DNA from: Hyphomicrobiales bacterium | GTDB taxonomy: Bacteria > Pseudomonadota > Alphaproteobacteria > Rhizobiales > Rhizobiaceae | Direction: 5' to 3' | Length of the DNA stretch: 64,000 nt | Assembly (NCBI GenBank): GCA_900470155.1 | Contig: UBZT01000004.1 | Location: 186,001-250,000 of the forward strand | Shown: positions 53,766-63,607 of the stretch, in pieces | Position numbering within the stretch: position 1 is the first letter of the stretch | Layout of the letters: every line of letters begins with the position of its first letter | The notes under the pieces: generated by a model | What the model saw: only the letters and a program-made list of their open reading frames with translations | Told to the model about the DNA's origin: nothing | The model's database searches: none | Translations under genes and position numbers: made by a program

Positions 53766-54473
53766 ATGAACACCAAGCCAGAAATTGCCGGTATCCTCTT
53801 CGACAAGGATGGCACGCTGCTCGATTTTGATGCGAGCTGGGGGCCGGTCAACCGCATGGTGGCGTTGATGGCGGCCGATGGCGATCAGACTTTGGCCGAT
53901 CGGCTTCTGGCAGCCTGCGGCATGCATCCGGTCTCCGGCGACATCGTTCCCGACAGCCTGTTTGCCTCCGGCAACACACGCGAGATCGCCGAGGGCATGA
54001 TTGTCGCGGGTTCGCCGCTGGCGCTGTCCGATCTCGTGCCGCGCATCGACGACTGCTTTGCCGAAGCGGCGCAACTCTCCGTGCCGATCACCGAACTTCA
54101 GCCGCTGTTTGCCCGGCTGCACGGGCGTGGCCTGCGCCTCGGCATTGCCTCGAGCGACAATGAACGTTCGATCCGGGTCGCGGCCGATCGTTTCGGCATA
54201 ACCCAGTATATTGATTTTGTTGCCGGCTATGACAGCGGCCATGGCGCCAAGCCGGAAGCCGGCATGGTGCTCGGTTTCTGCGCCGCCACCGGCCTTTCCC
54301 CCGCCCAGGTCGCCGTTGTCGGTGACAACAATCACGACCTGCACATGGGCCAGAATGCCGGCGCCGGACTGAAGATCGGCGTCTTGTCCGGGACAGGGTC
54401 GCGCGAGACGCTGACGCCTGCCTCCGACATGGTTCTGTCCGACATCACCGAACTCGAAGCGGTGCTCGGCTGA
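53766..54473 (+). CDS. HAD-superfamily phosphatase (phosphoglycolate phosphatase-like)
   Basis: This 235-residue HAD hydrolase has motif I ILFDKDGTLLDFD, a helical cap, motif II in LGIASSDNER, a lysine in GHGAKPEAG, and motif IV VVGDNNHDLHMG. It is similar to Gph-like phosphatases. It lies between waaA and lpxK, where I would expect lpxK to follow directly in rhizobia. AAGGG precedes the ATG at 53766. Substrate is unknown; a link to lipid A or Kdo metabolism is only positional. Confidence 0.85.
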   Translation: MNTKPEIAGILFDKDGTLLDFDASWGPVNRMVALMAADGDQTLADRLLAACGMHPVSGDIVPDSLFASGNTREIAEGMIVAGSPLALSDLVPRIDDCFAEAAQLSVPITELQPLFARLHGRGLRLGIASSDNERSIRVAADRFGITQYIDFVAGYDSGHGAKPEAGMVLGFCAATGLSPAQVAVVGDNNHDLHMGQNAGAGLKIGVLSGTGSRETLTPASDMVLSDITELEAVLG

Positions 54474-54602
54474 CCCGTTTTGTCTCGATTTGATACACCA
54501 ATGCTTGACCTTCTGACGCGCGCAAGGCTTCTTGTTGCTCGCTGGGGTGGCGGGAGGAGCCGTGCATTCCGGCTGGGGAACCGCGTCGGGGGCAAGGGCA
54601 GC

Positions 54603-55637
54603 ATGGTTTCGGAAGCACCGCCTTTCTGGTGGACCAAGATGGACTGGCGAGCGCGCTGCCTGCAGCCGGTCGCTTTCGTTTATGGGCGGATTGCAGCAAG
54701 CCTGATGAACCGTCGCCGTCGTCATGCGCTGGCCGTGCCGGTCATCTGCGTCGGCAATTTCACCGTCGGCGGCGCCGGCAAGACCCCGACCGCGATTGCC
54801 ATCGCCCGTGCCGCCAAGGCAAAAGGGCTGAAACCGGGTTTTCTCAGCCGTGGCTATGGCGGCTCGCTCGATGTGACGACCGTGGTCGATCCGCAGCATC
54901 ATCGCTCATCTGCCGTGGGGGATGAACCCCTGCTGCTCGCCCGTGAGGCGCTGACCGTGATTTCCCGCCGCCGCGTGGCCGGTGCCGAACGCCTGATGGC
55001 GGAGGGCGTCGATCTGATCATCATGGATGACGGTTTCCAGAGTGCGCGGTTGAAGGTCGATTTCGCCCTGATCGTCATCGACACCATCCGCGGCATCGGC
55101 AATGGCTGCACCGTTCCGGCCGGTCCGGTGCGCGCGCCCATCCGCACCCAGATGCGCCATCTCGATGCCATTTTGAAGGTGGGATCAGGCAGTGCTGCCG
55201 ATGCGCTGGTGCGCCAGGCATCGCGCGCCGGAAAGCCGGTTCTGGTCGCCAATGTGAAACCGCGCGATGCGCATGACCTGAAGGGCAAGCCCGTCCTCGC
55301 CTATGCCGGCATTGCCGATCCGGGCAAGTTCTATCGCACGCTGGAGGAGGTCGGCGCGGTGATCACCGATCGCCAGGGTTTCCCCGATCATCATCACTTG
55401 GCCGATGACGAGATTGTCGATCTTTTGCAGCGCGCGCAAAAGCAGGGCTTGCAATTGGTGACCACGGCCAAGGACCATGTGCGCCTGACGGGTGGACATG
55501 GTGAGGCCGCGCGGCTCGCCGAACAGTCGGTCGTGGTCGAAATCGATATGGCCTTTGACGATCCGAATGCCCCGGCTCAGATCATCGACAAGGCTTCAGC
55601 CGCGTGCCGCGCCCGAAAGCTTGCCGCCAAGGCCTGA
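54603..55637 (+). CDS. lpxK: Tetraacyldisaccharide 4'-kinase
   Basis: This 344-residue inner-membrane kinase phosphorylates the 4' position of the lipid A disaccharide. The Walker A motif [18 protein letters not shown], the DDGFQS motif ([13 protein letters not shown]) and the C-terminal TTAKDHVRL are all present. The ATG at 54603 begins [10 protein letters not shown], the usual rhizobial start; frames open further upstream are poor. It is separated from the HAD gene by 129 bp. Confidence 0.94.
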   Translation: MVSEAPPFWWTKMDWRARCLQPVAFVYGRIAASLMNRRRRHALAVPVICVGNFTVGGAGKTPTAIAIARAAKAKGLKPGFLSRGYGGSLDVTTVVDPQHHRSSAVGDEPLLLAREALTVISRRRVAGAERLMAEGVDLIIMDDGFQSARLKVDFALIVIDTIRGIGNGCTVPAGPVRAPIRTQMRHLDAILKVGSGSAADALVRQASRAGKPVLVANVKPRDAHDLKGKPVLAYAGIADPGKFYRTLEEVGAVITDRQGFPDHHHLADDEIVDLLQRAQKQGLQLVTTAKDHVRLTGGHGEAARLAEQSVVVEIDMAFDDPNAPAQIIDKASAACRARKLAAKA

Positions 55638-55640
55638 CGA

Positions 55641-55871
55641 TCAGCGCGACTGGTTGGGAAGGGCACCGGCGCGTTTTTCGGCTTCCAGCGAGGCTGCTGC
55701 ATCCACGTAAGCCTCCTGTCGCGCCACGCTCCAGTATTTCAGCTCGTCGATCAGGACCGGACGGCCGGTCATCGCGCAAACGACATGGCTGCCGGGTGTG
55801 AGAATCTGGAAGTCCGCGTCGAGATAGCGGATCTTGGCCTCGCGGTTGCCGCTGCCTTCGAAACGGTTCAT
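55641..55871 (-). CDS. DUF2093 family protein
   Basis: This 76-residue protein has the sequence core EAKIRYLDADFQILTPGSHVVC and RPVLIDELKYWSVARQEAY, typical of DUF2093, a small alphaproteobacterial domain with a beta fold and unknown role. AGGAGACAAAAA precedes the ATG at 55871. It is convergent with lpxK (stops 3 bp apart) and downstream of mutL. Confidence 0.85.
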   Translation of the reverse strand: MNRFEGSGNREAKIRYLDADFQILTPGSHVVCAMTGRPVLIDELKYWSVARQEAYVDAAASLEAEKRAGALPNQSR

Positions 55872-56002
55872 TTTTTGTCTCCTGCGCCTGTCACGGTACT
55901 GCAATACAGCGCCCTCCGGGCGATTTCTAGAGCGGTCCGCGGAAATCAGCGCGCCGGATTTGCCGCCGAAGATACGCGCCAGCCAACCTGCCAATACCCG
56001 TC

Positions 56003-57838
56003 TCAACTGCGACCAAACAGACGTTCTATGTCGGACAGCTTGAGCTCCACATAAGTCGGCCGACCGTGATTGCACTGCCCGGAACCGGGCGTCTGCTCCA
56101 TCTGGCGCAGCAGGGCGTTCATTTCCTCGACGCGCAACTGCCGTCCGGAGCGCACCGAACCATGGCAGGCCATGGTCGCGGCCACATGTTCCAGCCGGGC
56201 CGAAAGCCTGTCGGCCGTGTCCCATTCGGCAATCTCGTCGGCCAGATCCTTGATCAGCCCGGTGACATCCATCTCGCCCAGCATTGCCGGGGTCTCGCGC
56301 ACGGCAATGGCGCCGGGTCCAAAGCGCTCGACCGCAAGCCCCAGCTGCTCCAGCGCCTCTGCATGCATCATCAGCCGGTCGCAATCCTCTTCCGGTAGGT
56401 CGATGATCTCAGGGATCAGCAGGCCCTGGGAGGGAAGCCGGCGGCCGGTCAGTGCCTTGCGCATCTGCTCAAACACCAGGCGCTCATGCGCGGCATGCTG
56501 GTCGACGATCACCAGCCCGTCACCAGTCTGGGCCACGATGTAATTGGCATGGACCTGTGCTCTAGCGGCGCCGAGCGGAAAATTGGCAACCGGTTCCCCG
56601 GCAACGATCACCGACGGCGCATCGCTGCGTGCCGTCGGCTGGCTCAGGGCTTCGAATGCCGCCTGTCCCGCTTCGGCAAATGCAAAGCCTGAGCTGGTAC
56701 TCTGCGACGGGTAGGCGGCGGTCATGGGAATTGCATCATCACTGACCGGGCGATAGGGCGATGCCCCCGCCGACCAGTTCGCCGATGGCTGCGGGTTGAA
56801 GCCGGGGCGAAACGCCCGCAGCATGCCGCCGGCACCGGTGGTCGAGGACCGGTCGCCCTCCCGCTGAAGCGCCTGGCGCACCGCGCCAACGATCAGCCCG
56901 CGGACCAGGCCCGGATCGCGAAAGCGCACATCGGACTTCGCCGGATGCACGTTGACGTCGACCAAAGCCGGGTCGAGCGTCAGGGACAGAACGGCAACCG
57001 GATAGCGCCCGTGCGGGATGGTCTCGGCATAGGCGCCGCGAATGGCCGACAGGATCTGCTTGTCCTGCACCGGCCGACCGTTGACGAAGGCGTATTGATG
57101 CGCCGAGTTGCCGCGATTGAAGGTCGGAACGCCGGCAAATCCGGTGAGGCGCACATCTTCGCGCTCTGCGTCGAGCGCAATCGCATTGTCGCGAAAGTCG
57201 GAGCCGAGGATCTGGGCGATGCGCGCCAGATGATCGTCGCCGGTGGATGGGAACTCCAGCGTCGAGCGATCGGTGCCCGACAGCACGAAGCGGATGGCGG
57301 GAAAGGCGATCGCCATCCGCTTGACGATTTCAGTGATGGCGCCGGCTTCTGCCTTTTCCGTCTTCAGAAATTTCAGCCGGGCAGGGGTGGCAAAGAACAG
57401 GTCGCGGACCTCGACCGTCGTGCCGGGATTGGCAGCGGCAGGCCGGACCGAGCCGACCTTGCCGCCTTGCACCGAGATTTCGGCACCCGCAGACGCACCG
57501 GCCGGCCGGCTGGTGATGGTCAGCTTGGCAACCGAGCCGATCGAGGGCAGGGCTTCGCCACGAAAGCCCAGCGAGCGGATGTCGAACAGCGTCTGGCTGA
57601 TCTTCGACGTGCAGTGCCGTCGGATCGACAGTTCGAGATCGTCCGGCCCCATGCCGCAGCCATTGTCGACAATGCGCAGCAAGGTCTTGCCGCCGCCGGC
57701 CGTCGCCACCTCGATCCGGGTTGCCCCCGCATCGATGGCGTTTTCGATCAGTTCCTTGGCAGCACTTGCGGGTCGCTCGATGACCTCACCGGCGGCAATC
57801 TGGTTGATCAGGGTTTCGGAGAGCTGCTTGATCATCAT
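56003..57838 (-). CDS. mutL: DNA mismatch repair protein MutL
   Basis: This 611-residue GHKL ATPase links MutS recognition to strand cleavage. N-terminal motifs are [20 protein letters not shown] and [13 protein letters not shown]. The C-terminal domain contains [13 protein letters not shown], fitting the DQHAx2Ex4E endonuclease motif (about residues 442-455), so this MutL can probably nick DNA itself, as expected where MutH is absent. The start is ATG ATG at 57838/57835. The linker is Pro/Ser/Ala-rich. Confidence 0.94.
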   Translation of the reverse strand: MMIKQLSETLINQIAAGEVIERPASAAKELIENAIDAGATRIEVATAGGGKTLLRIVDNGCGMGPDDLELSIRRHCTSKISQTLFDIRSLGFRGEALPSIGSVAKLTITSRPAGASAGAEISVQGGKVGSVRPAAANPGTTVEVRDLFFATPARLKFLKTEKAEAGAITEIVKRMAIAFPAIRFVLSGTDRSTLEFPSTGDDHLARIAQILGSDFRDNAIALDAEREDVRLTGFAGVPTFNRGNSAHQYAFVNGRPVQDKQILSAIRGAYAETIPHGRYPVAVLSLTLDPALVDVNVHPAKSDVRFRDPGLVRGLIVGAVRQALQREGDRSSTTGAGGMLRAFRPGFNPQPSANWSAGASPYRPVSDDAIPMTAAYPSQSTSSGFAFAEAGQAAFEALSQPTARSDAPSVIVAGEPVANFPLGAARAQVHANYIVAQTGDGLVIVDQHAAHERLVFEQMRKALTGRRLPSQGLLIPEIIDLPEEDCDRLMMHAEALEQLGLAVERFGPGAIAVRETPAMLGEMDVTGLIKDLADEIAEWDTADRLSARLEHVAATMACHGSVRSGRQLRVEEMNALLRQMEQTPGSGQCNHGRPTYVELKLSDIERLFGRS

Positions 57839-58121
57839 GCGGTCATTTTCCGGGATTCGGGCGCGGGGGGAAAGGCCTATTTGTCGTCGCCGCGATTTCG
57901 CTTGCATCATTAAGCGCGCCTTAACGGAAACGCTCTAGTTTTCGAGACAACTTGAAATGTTTTCCACGGTGGGCTCGCGAGCCGGCGGAGGAAGAGCGGA
58001 TGGCCGGATCGCTCTTCATTTACTCCCACCTTCCTCAAGTGATTGCCGGAATGTTCATTGCAGGCACGATCCCGATTTCAAACCTGTCGCTTCCCGTGAT
58101 GAGGTTCTTAGAGGCAGCATT

Positions 58122-59807
58122 GTGAGCGAGTTTCCACCGGTCCCCGCCGAAAACAGGGGACACAACGGAATAGCGGGCGAGACGTCAGACAGCTTTCTCC
58201 AGGCTGCGATGCTCGACGCCGTATCGGAAGCTTTGTCGGCTGCCTTTCTTGTCTACGACCGCAATGATCAACTGCTGTTTGCCAGCCGTGCCGTGCGAAC
58301 TCTTGTTCCTGCGCCCGCGCGGTTCTTCGAACCCGGAACGCGCCTGCGCGATTTCCTGGCCGCCGCCTATGACAATGGCTGGCGCGACCAGGGCGAAGGC
58401 GCCGCGCAGAACCGCGACGAGTGGCTGTCCCGTCAGATTTCCGCCCATTGGAAAGAGCGCTCCGAGCACCAGCTTTGCGACGATGCCAAGCGCTGGACCC
58501 GCTATTCAAAGCGTCGTCTGCCATCCGGCTATGGCATTTGCATCATTACCGATATCACCGAGCAGAAGAAACGCGAAGACCAGTGGCGTGCCGACCTGGA
58601 ACGGGTGCAGCTGACCGAGGAAATCCTCGACAACCTTGCGCATCCGGTCTTTGTCCAGGATCGCAGCCTGCAGCTCGTTGCCGTCAACAAGGTTTTTTGC
58701 GCGGCGCTGGCGGTTGGCGCGGACAATGCGCTCGGCGGTAGCCTCAACACGATCTTCGACACGGACATCGCAGCGCCACTGTCGAACATCAGCCGACATG
58801 TGCTGGACACCGGCATGAGTGCGTCGGTCACGCTCAACATGCGCCTGTACGGAGATCCCTCCCGGCCTATCCTGACCCATGTCCAGCGTGTGGGAAAACC
58901 CGGCCGCTACTTTGTTGTCGCCAGTTTCGGCGAGGTCGGCTCGATGGCGACGGCCACCGACACAGCCAATGGCCTGGCCGTTGTCGGAGCGGGCCAATCG
59001 TCTCCGGTATCGGATACAAAGCTCGATCAGCGGCTTCGCGGCCGCAAGGCACTGCTTGTTACCAGTGACCGGGAATTTGAAGCCGCTGCCTTGCAGACGC
59101 TTGAAATCCTCGGGCTCGATAGTTGCTGCGTTCGCAACGACGACGAGCTGGACGCCTTCCTCAATGTCGCCTTGTCCGTTGGCGTCTCCATCGACCTTGC
59201 CATCGTCGATGTTCAGATGGATGTCCGGTGCCTTGAACTGATACAGGCCGTCGATGTCGACTACGTCGCCCTGGATGGATATCAGTTGTCGACAGACCTG
59301 GCGTTTACGGTGCTCGATCGTCTCACCGCCCTTCAGGCGCCACCAGCGCCCGTCGATGACTGGGAAATCACCACCGAAGAAGTGGTCGAACCGGCGCCGC
59401 CCTCAGTGTTTCCTGCCCTGGTTCTGGTGGCGGAAGACAACGAAATCAACCAGATCGTCTTTGCACAGATCCTGGAAGGGCTGGGTTATGCCTATCGGAT
59501 CGCCGCAACAGGTGAGGAAGTGGTGCGGCTTTGGCAGGAGCTCGCCCCGGCAATCATCCTCATGGATGTCACCCTGCCGGATATCAATGGTTTCGACGCT
59601 GCCCGCCGAATCCGTGAACTGGAGCATGCTACGCTCATCCCGACGCCGATCATCGGTGTGCTGACCCAGGCTTTCGAGCGGGATCGGGATGCCTGTTACT
59701 CTTCCGGCATGAATGACGTGATCCTGAAGCCGCTGAGCCCGGACATTGTCGATGCGGCGTTGACAAGGCTTGCGCCGGGCATCGGAAAAGCGGCCTCGCA
59801 CGCCTGA
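58122..59807 (+). CDS. PAS-domain protein with pseudo-receiver and receiver domains
   Basis: This 561-residue protein has two PAS-like domains (about 20-150 with SEALSAAFLVYDRNDQLLFAS, and 165-285 with LDNLAHPVFVQDRSLQLVAVN). A degenerate receiver (about 315-420) lacks the acidic pair, and a complete receiver (about 430-555) shows LVAEDNEINQ, phospho-acceptor D482 in ILMDVTLPD and K536 in VILKPLS. No HisKA or ATPase domain is present, so it is not itself a histidine kinase. A GTG at 58122 with GAGG upstream is the best start; a frame opens at 57957. A GGDEF-EAL enzyme follows 123 bp later. Confidence 0.78.
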   Translation: MSEFPPVPAENRGHNGIAGETSDSFLQAAMLDAVSEALSAAFLVYDRNDQLLFASRAVRTLVPAPARFFEPGTRLRDFLAAAYDNGWRDQGEGAAQNRDEWLSRQISAHWKERSEHQLCDDAKRWTRYSKRRLPSGYGICIITDITEQKKREDQWRADLERVQLTEEILDNLAHPVFVQDRSLQLVAVNKVFCAALAVGADNALGGSLNTIFDTDIAAPLSNISRHVLDTGMSASVTLNMRLYGDPSRPILTHVQRVGKPGRYFVVASFGEVGSMATATDTANGLAVVGAGQSSPVSDTKLDQRLRGRKALLVTSDREFEAAALQTLEILGLDSCCVRNDDELDAFLNVALSVGVSIDLAIVDVQMDVRCLELIQAVDVDYVALDGYQLSTDLAFTVLDRLTALQAPPAPVDDWEITTEEVVEPAPPSVFPALVLVAEDNEINQIVFAQILEGLGYAYRIAATGEEVVRLWQELAPAIILMDVTLPDINGFDAARRIRELEHATLIPTPIIGVLTQAFERDRDACYSSGMNDVILKPLSPDIVDAALTRLAPGIGKAASHA

Positions 59808-59930
59808 CACGCTGTCAACCCCCCAAATAAGGGGCCGCGGGCGACGTCCCGACCGCCGATATCGATATGATTATTTTAATGTTTCCCCCGCATCCTCGGC
59901 CCGTGGAAGGAACTGAATCAGGACACGTGA

Positions 59931-61292
59931 ATGGGCTCCGCTGGACCTGCCACCGAGCAGTATAACCAGAACGAATTGCACGCCATGGCCTATACCGATC
60001 ATCTGACCGGTCTGGGTAATCGCCACCGGCTGCGTGACAAGGCCCGTCAGTTGGCAGCCGATCGTGCCGCTGATCCGGCGCCGTTTACCGTTGGCATCGT
60101 CAATCTGGACGGTTTCAAACCCATCAACGATCTTTTCGGCCAGGCCGCCGGCGACGAAATCCTGTGCCAGGTCGCGCATCGCCTCAAGGCCTGCGCCCCC
60201 GACGGCGCCACCGTCACCCGCCACGACGGCGACGAATTTGCTATCATCCTGCCGCTGGTTTTCGAGCGCGCCGGCGCCGAACGGGCTGGCCAGATGATCA
60301 AGGATGTCCTGTCGGCGCCCTATGATCTCGGCGACCGCAACGTCCGCCTCTCCGCCTCCCTCGGCTTCGCCGTCTATCCGTTTGCCGGCAATGACTTCGA
60401 GGAACTGATGAAGAGCGCAGAGACGGCACTCTATCGCTCGAAGCGACGCGGCCGCGGCCAGATCACCGTCTATTCCCGCGAGATCGCCCAGGAAATGAAG
60501 CGTGCCACCCAGCTGGAGCAGGCCCTTCGCAACGCGATCATCAACGACACGGTCGACGTGCATTTCCAGCCGATCGTGCGCCTGCGCGACAACCGGGTCG
60601 TCGGTTTCGAAGCGCTCGCCCGCTGGATCGATCCCGATCTCGGCTTTGTCTCGCCCTCCGTGTTCGTGCCGCTGGCCGAAGAGCGCGGTTTTATTGACAC
60701 CCTGTCGGAAACGCTGCTGCGCAAGGCCGCCGAAGCGACGCTCGCATGGCCACGCGACCTGTTCCTGTCGTTCAACCTGTCCTCGTGTCAGTTGATGGAC
60801 CCGCGCACCTCGTTCAGCACGTTATCGATCCTCAACAGCGTCGGCTTCGACCCGCGCCGGCTGGAGCTGGAAATCACCGAGACTGCGGTGATGACGTCGG
60901 CCGATACCGCGCGCCGGATCATCAAGGAATTGAAGGATGCCGGCATCCGCATCTCGCTGGATGATTTCGGCACCGGCCAGTCGAGTCTCGGCCGCCTGCG
61001 CGAGTTCACCTTCGACAAGGTCAAGATCGACCGTGCCTTTGTGTCCGCCATCACCACAGACCGCACCTCCGAGCACATCATCAAGGCGATCGTCACCATG
61101 TGTGAGGGCCTGGATCTTGAAGTTGTCGCCGAGGGAATCGAGACCGAAGCCGAAGCGGACAAACTGCGCGCACTCGGCTGCGGCATGGGGCAGGGCTACT
61201 ATTTCGGCAAGCCGGTCGATACGGCAGCCACCTTGCGTTACCTCAGCGAACATCACCACGAATTCGCTCTTGTCGAACGGGCTTCGGCGTAA
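59931..61292 (+). CDS. GGDEF-EAL cyclic-di-GMP enzyme
   Basis: This 453-residue cytosolic protein has no sensory domain. The GGDEF domain (about 20-180) keeps DHLTGLGNR and NLDGFKPINDLFG, but the signature is DGDEF at 99-103, and there is no RxxD inhibitory site. The EAL domain (about 190-445) is complete: EALARW at 227-232, NLSSCQL, ELEITETAVM, DDFGTGQSSL, KIDRAFV, EGIET. Phosphodiesterase activity is likely; cyclase activity is uncertain. AGGA lies seven bases before the ATG. It follows the PAS/receiver gene and may take its signal from it. Confidence 0.9.
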   Translation: MGSAGPATEQYNQNELHAMAYTDHLTGLGNRHRLRDKARQLAADRAADPAPFTVGIVNLDGFKPINDLFGQAAGDEILCQVAHRLKACAPDGATVTRHDGDEFAIILPLVFERAGAERAGQMIKDVLSAPYDLGDRNVRLSASLGFAVYPFAGNDFEELMKSAETALYRSKRRGRGQITVYSREIAQEMKRATQLEQALRNAIINDTVDVHFQPIVRLRDNRVVGFEALARWIDPDLGFVSPSVFVPLAEERGFIDTLSETLLRKAAEATLAWPRDLFLSFNLSSCQLMDPRTSFSTLSILNSVGFDPRRLELEITETAVMTSADTARRIIKELKDAGIRISLDDFGTGQSSLGRLREFTFDKVKIDRAFVSAITTDRTSEHIIKAIVTMCEGLDLEVVAEGIETEAEADKLRALGCGMGQGYYFGKPVDTAATLRYLSEHHHEFALVERASA

Positions 61293-61452
61293 TGCAATTG
61301 TCAACGACTCCAGTCCGCACGCCTGGAAACGTCCTCTAGCCAGATCAGCCGATGCTGTGTCAGCGTCTAGGGGGCCATCTGGCCGGCCATGAGCCTACGA
61401 TAGCGCGGTATTGGTGCATGCAATGAAGAACCGTCCGGCTTGCCGACCAACG

Positions 61453-61479
61453 AAAAAAGGCGGCGCTTGAAGCGCCGCC
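61453..61479 (-). terminator. Rho-independent terminator of the PRC-barrel gene
   Basis: On the minus strand GGCGGCGCTT and AAGCGCCGCC form a near-perfect 10-bp stem (61459-61479) followed by TTTTTT (61458-61453). It lies 34 bp behind the PRC-barrel gene stop and ends its transcript. It also protects against readthrough toward the GGDEF-EAL gene. Confidence 0.92.
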
Positions 61480-61512
61480 CGTTGAAACGTCAACACGTCT
61501 CTCGTTCCGGAA

Positions 61513-62133
61513 TTAGTTGTTCGTCGACGAGGTTGTGGTGTTGTCGGCCGGCATGGTTGCCGGAGCCGTGGCACTTGCATCAGCGGCCTGTTCGTCAAGC
61601 GTCTTGAATTCAGGCGCATTGCGGAGGCTTTCCGCCGTTTCGGTGGTGGTCAGGCGCACGTCGCCTTCGGCACCGTTTTCACCGGCTTCACGGGTCAGCG
61701 TGATCTTGCTGAACGGTACGGCCACGTTTTTCTCGCCGATGCCCAGGAAGCCGCCGACGCCAACAACGGCTGCGACAATACCGCCATCGTTCTCGACCAG
61801 AAGGTCGTTGATGTCACCGATCGACTGGTTGTCGCCGGTATAGATTGCCTGACCCATGAAGTCGTTGGCGCTCATCTGCGTTTCGCTCTGGGCCGTCAGG
61901 TAGGCATCGTTCATGGCCGCGCCCGTCGTGCTCTGTGCACTGGTGCCAGCAGCGCCGGTTGCGTCTGTGCCGGTGGTAGCGTCAGGCGTCACGGGGGTGG
62001 CGGAAGGCGCGGTGCCGGCCGGGGCTTCGGTGCCGGTTGCAGGCGCTGTGGCGTCCTGCGCAACGGCGAACGGAGCAATGGCGGTGGAACCCAGCAGCAT
62101 GGCTGCAGCGAATGTTTTAAAGGACTTGTTCAT
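61513..62133 (-). CDS. PRC-barrel domain exported protein
   Basis: This 206-residue protein has a signal peptide (MLLGSTAIAPFAVAQ, cleavage near residue 26), a long Thr/Ala/Pro/Gly-rich low-complexity segment (about 27-85), and a PRC-barrel domain (about 90-165: NDFMGQAIYTGDNQSIGDIND, VVGVGGFLGIGEKNVAVPF). The tail is again Thr/Ser/Ala-rich. PRC-barrel exported proteins in rhizobia are abundant under stress; the precise role is unknown. The ATG at 62133 begins MNKSFKTFAAA. A strong terminator follows. Confidence 0.88.
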   Translation of the reverse strand: MNKSFKTFAAAMLLGSTAIAPFAVAQDATAPATGTEAPAGTAPSATPVTPDATTGTDATGAAGTSAQSTTGAAMNDAYLTAQSETQMSANDFMGQAIYTGDNQSIGDINDLLVENDGGIVAAVVGVGGFLGIGEKNVAVPFSKITLTREAGENGAEGDVRLTTTETAESLRNAPEFKTLDEQAADASATAPATMPADNTTTSSTNN

Positions 62134-62301
62134 GATGGACTACCTTTCCTCTGAGATGGTCTTCGAATGACGCGGCCGGCCCGTTCGGGTGATCGACGCG
62201 GCGTCGGTTCGGGAGGAAAATGTCTGGCGGGTCCGATCGTTCCGATATTTTTACCGGTTTATTTTTCACCGATTATGGGAACAATTTGGTCGTTCTTTTG
62301 T

Positions 62302-62329
62302 TTGCGGCGCCCGGCGAGAGGCGCCGCAA
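62302..62329. other. Perfect GC hairpin between the SMP-30 and PRC-barrel genes
   Basis: TTGCGGCGCC (62302-62311) pairs with GGCGCCGCAA (62320-62329) around an 8-nt loop, just beyond the SMP-30 gene stop. There is no U-tract on either side, so termination is only a possibility. Confidence 0.4.
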
Positions 62330-62348
62330 GTCATTGAAACGATTGAAC

Positions 62349-63239
62349 TCAGAGTTTGAATCGCGGTTCTGCGCGCCCTTGGACGGCAACGCCGAGTTCG
62401 AAGGTTGCACCCGCCAGCGGGTCGTTCTTCATCTCCTCGGCCGACAGGCCTTCGAAGCATGACGTGACGGCCAGACGATCAAGCTTCGATCCGAAAAACG
62501 CCGGGCAGGTAACGCGGCGCGCCGGCATTTCATAGCGCGCGATCTGGCGGCCATCCGGTGCATAGCGGTCAACGGCGCCGCCATCCCAATTGGCGTTCCA
62601 GATCGTTCCTTCCGCGTCGACCACGGAGCCGTCGATCACGCCGGTGCTGCGCGCGGACTGGTCGATCAGCACCGTCGGCTCGCCGGTGGGAAGGCCCGTT
62701 GCCGGATCGACGCTGACCCGCATCAGATGATTGACCTTCGAATCGTTGAAATAGCCGATCGCCCCGTCCGGCGAGAAGCAGATCGAGTTCGGGATGCTGA
62801 CTGCATTGAACAGCTTGGTCACCCTTGTGCCCGCCACATGATAGATGGCCCCGGCGCCTGTCTCGGCCGTTCGGCTCATCGTGCCGATCCACAGCGCGCC
62901 ACTGGGATGCATACGCCCGTCGTTCGAGCGGTTCTGGGACTTGCCGGGTTCAATCTCGACATAAGGGATGAGCACACCGGACAGAGCGTCCCTGAGGAAA
63001 AGACCCTTGTCGGACGCGATCAGATGCTGCTTGTCGTCGATCACCGCAAACACGCTGCCGAGAAACGGCAATGCATGTTTAGTGAAGGCACCCGATGTGA
63101 TGTTGAGCTGGCAAAGCGTCTTACCGAGGATATCGAACCACCAGAGGCAGTCGGTCAGCGAATCATAGGTCGGGCCTTCGCCCAACTCTAGCCGCTCTTC
63201 CGTGAGAACCTTACCCTTGAATGGCACTATTGAGATCAC
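62349..63239 (-). CDS. SMP-30/gluconolactonase family sugar lactonase
   Basis: This 296-residue six-bladed beta-propeller is of the SMP-30/LRE type. Metal-site landmarks are the glutamate in LGEGPTYDS, the asparagines in SQNRSNDGRMHPSGALWIGTM and IPNSICFSPDG, and the aspartate in GVIDGSVVDAEG. It hydrolyses sugar lactones to aldonic acids. The GTG at 63239 has GGGAGG six bases upstream; an in-frame ATG five codons earlier (63254) overlaps that site. Substrate (for example arabino- or galactonolactone) is not decided by sequence. Confidence 0.88.
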   Translation of the reverse strand: MISIVPFKGKVLTEERLELGEGPTYDSLTDCLWWFDILGKTLCQLNITSGAFTKHALPFLGSVFAVIDDKQHLIASDKGLFLRDALSGVLIPYVEIEPGKSQNRSNDGRMHPSGALWIGTMSRTAETGAGAIYHVAGTRVTKLFNAVSIPNSICFSPDGAIGYFNDSKVNHLMRVSVDPATGLPTGEPTVLIDQSARSTGVIDGSVVDAEGTIWNANWDGGAVDRYAPDGRQIARYEMPARRVTCPAFFGSKLDRLAVTSCFEGLSAEEMKNDPLAGATFELGVAVQGRAEPRFKL

Positions 63240-63607
63240 GCTATCCTCCCGCATTGGTCGCTGCGACCTTTGCCGCTGCGCCCCGCTGTTTGACAGGGGT
63301 TTACGGTAAAATAAAGAGGCTGCTGGACGCAGAGTGGTTTACAAGTCTATTGTATGACAACTTGGGGAATGGATTCGTTGGTGCTTCACAGGGGAGCCAA
63401 CATGAGGTCGCGTTCTCGATAAATCCCGTGATCGCGTAACTGACAGCAAGCCTGACGAGATGGTTTCGGTTGTGTATGTTTGGGATTCGAAGTGGATAAC
63501 ATTTTGCTGTGCCACAGGACCAAGTGGTGCTGCCACGGATTGGAAATACCGCCTTGGAAAATGTGGATCGTCATGATGGCCGAACATATCGTGCAGAAAA
63601 TGATGCC
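63240..63607. other. Intergenic region with a candidate operator
   Basis: These 368 bp lie between the divergent lactonase and LuxR-type genes. TTGTATGACAA (63350-63360; TTGT-N3-ACAA) lies within a longer CAAGT...ACTTG arrangement and looks like a GntR/FadR-type operator for sugar-acid genes, such as the lactonase. Small open frames here are not convincing. Confidence 0.4.
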
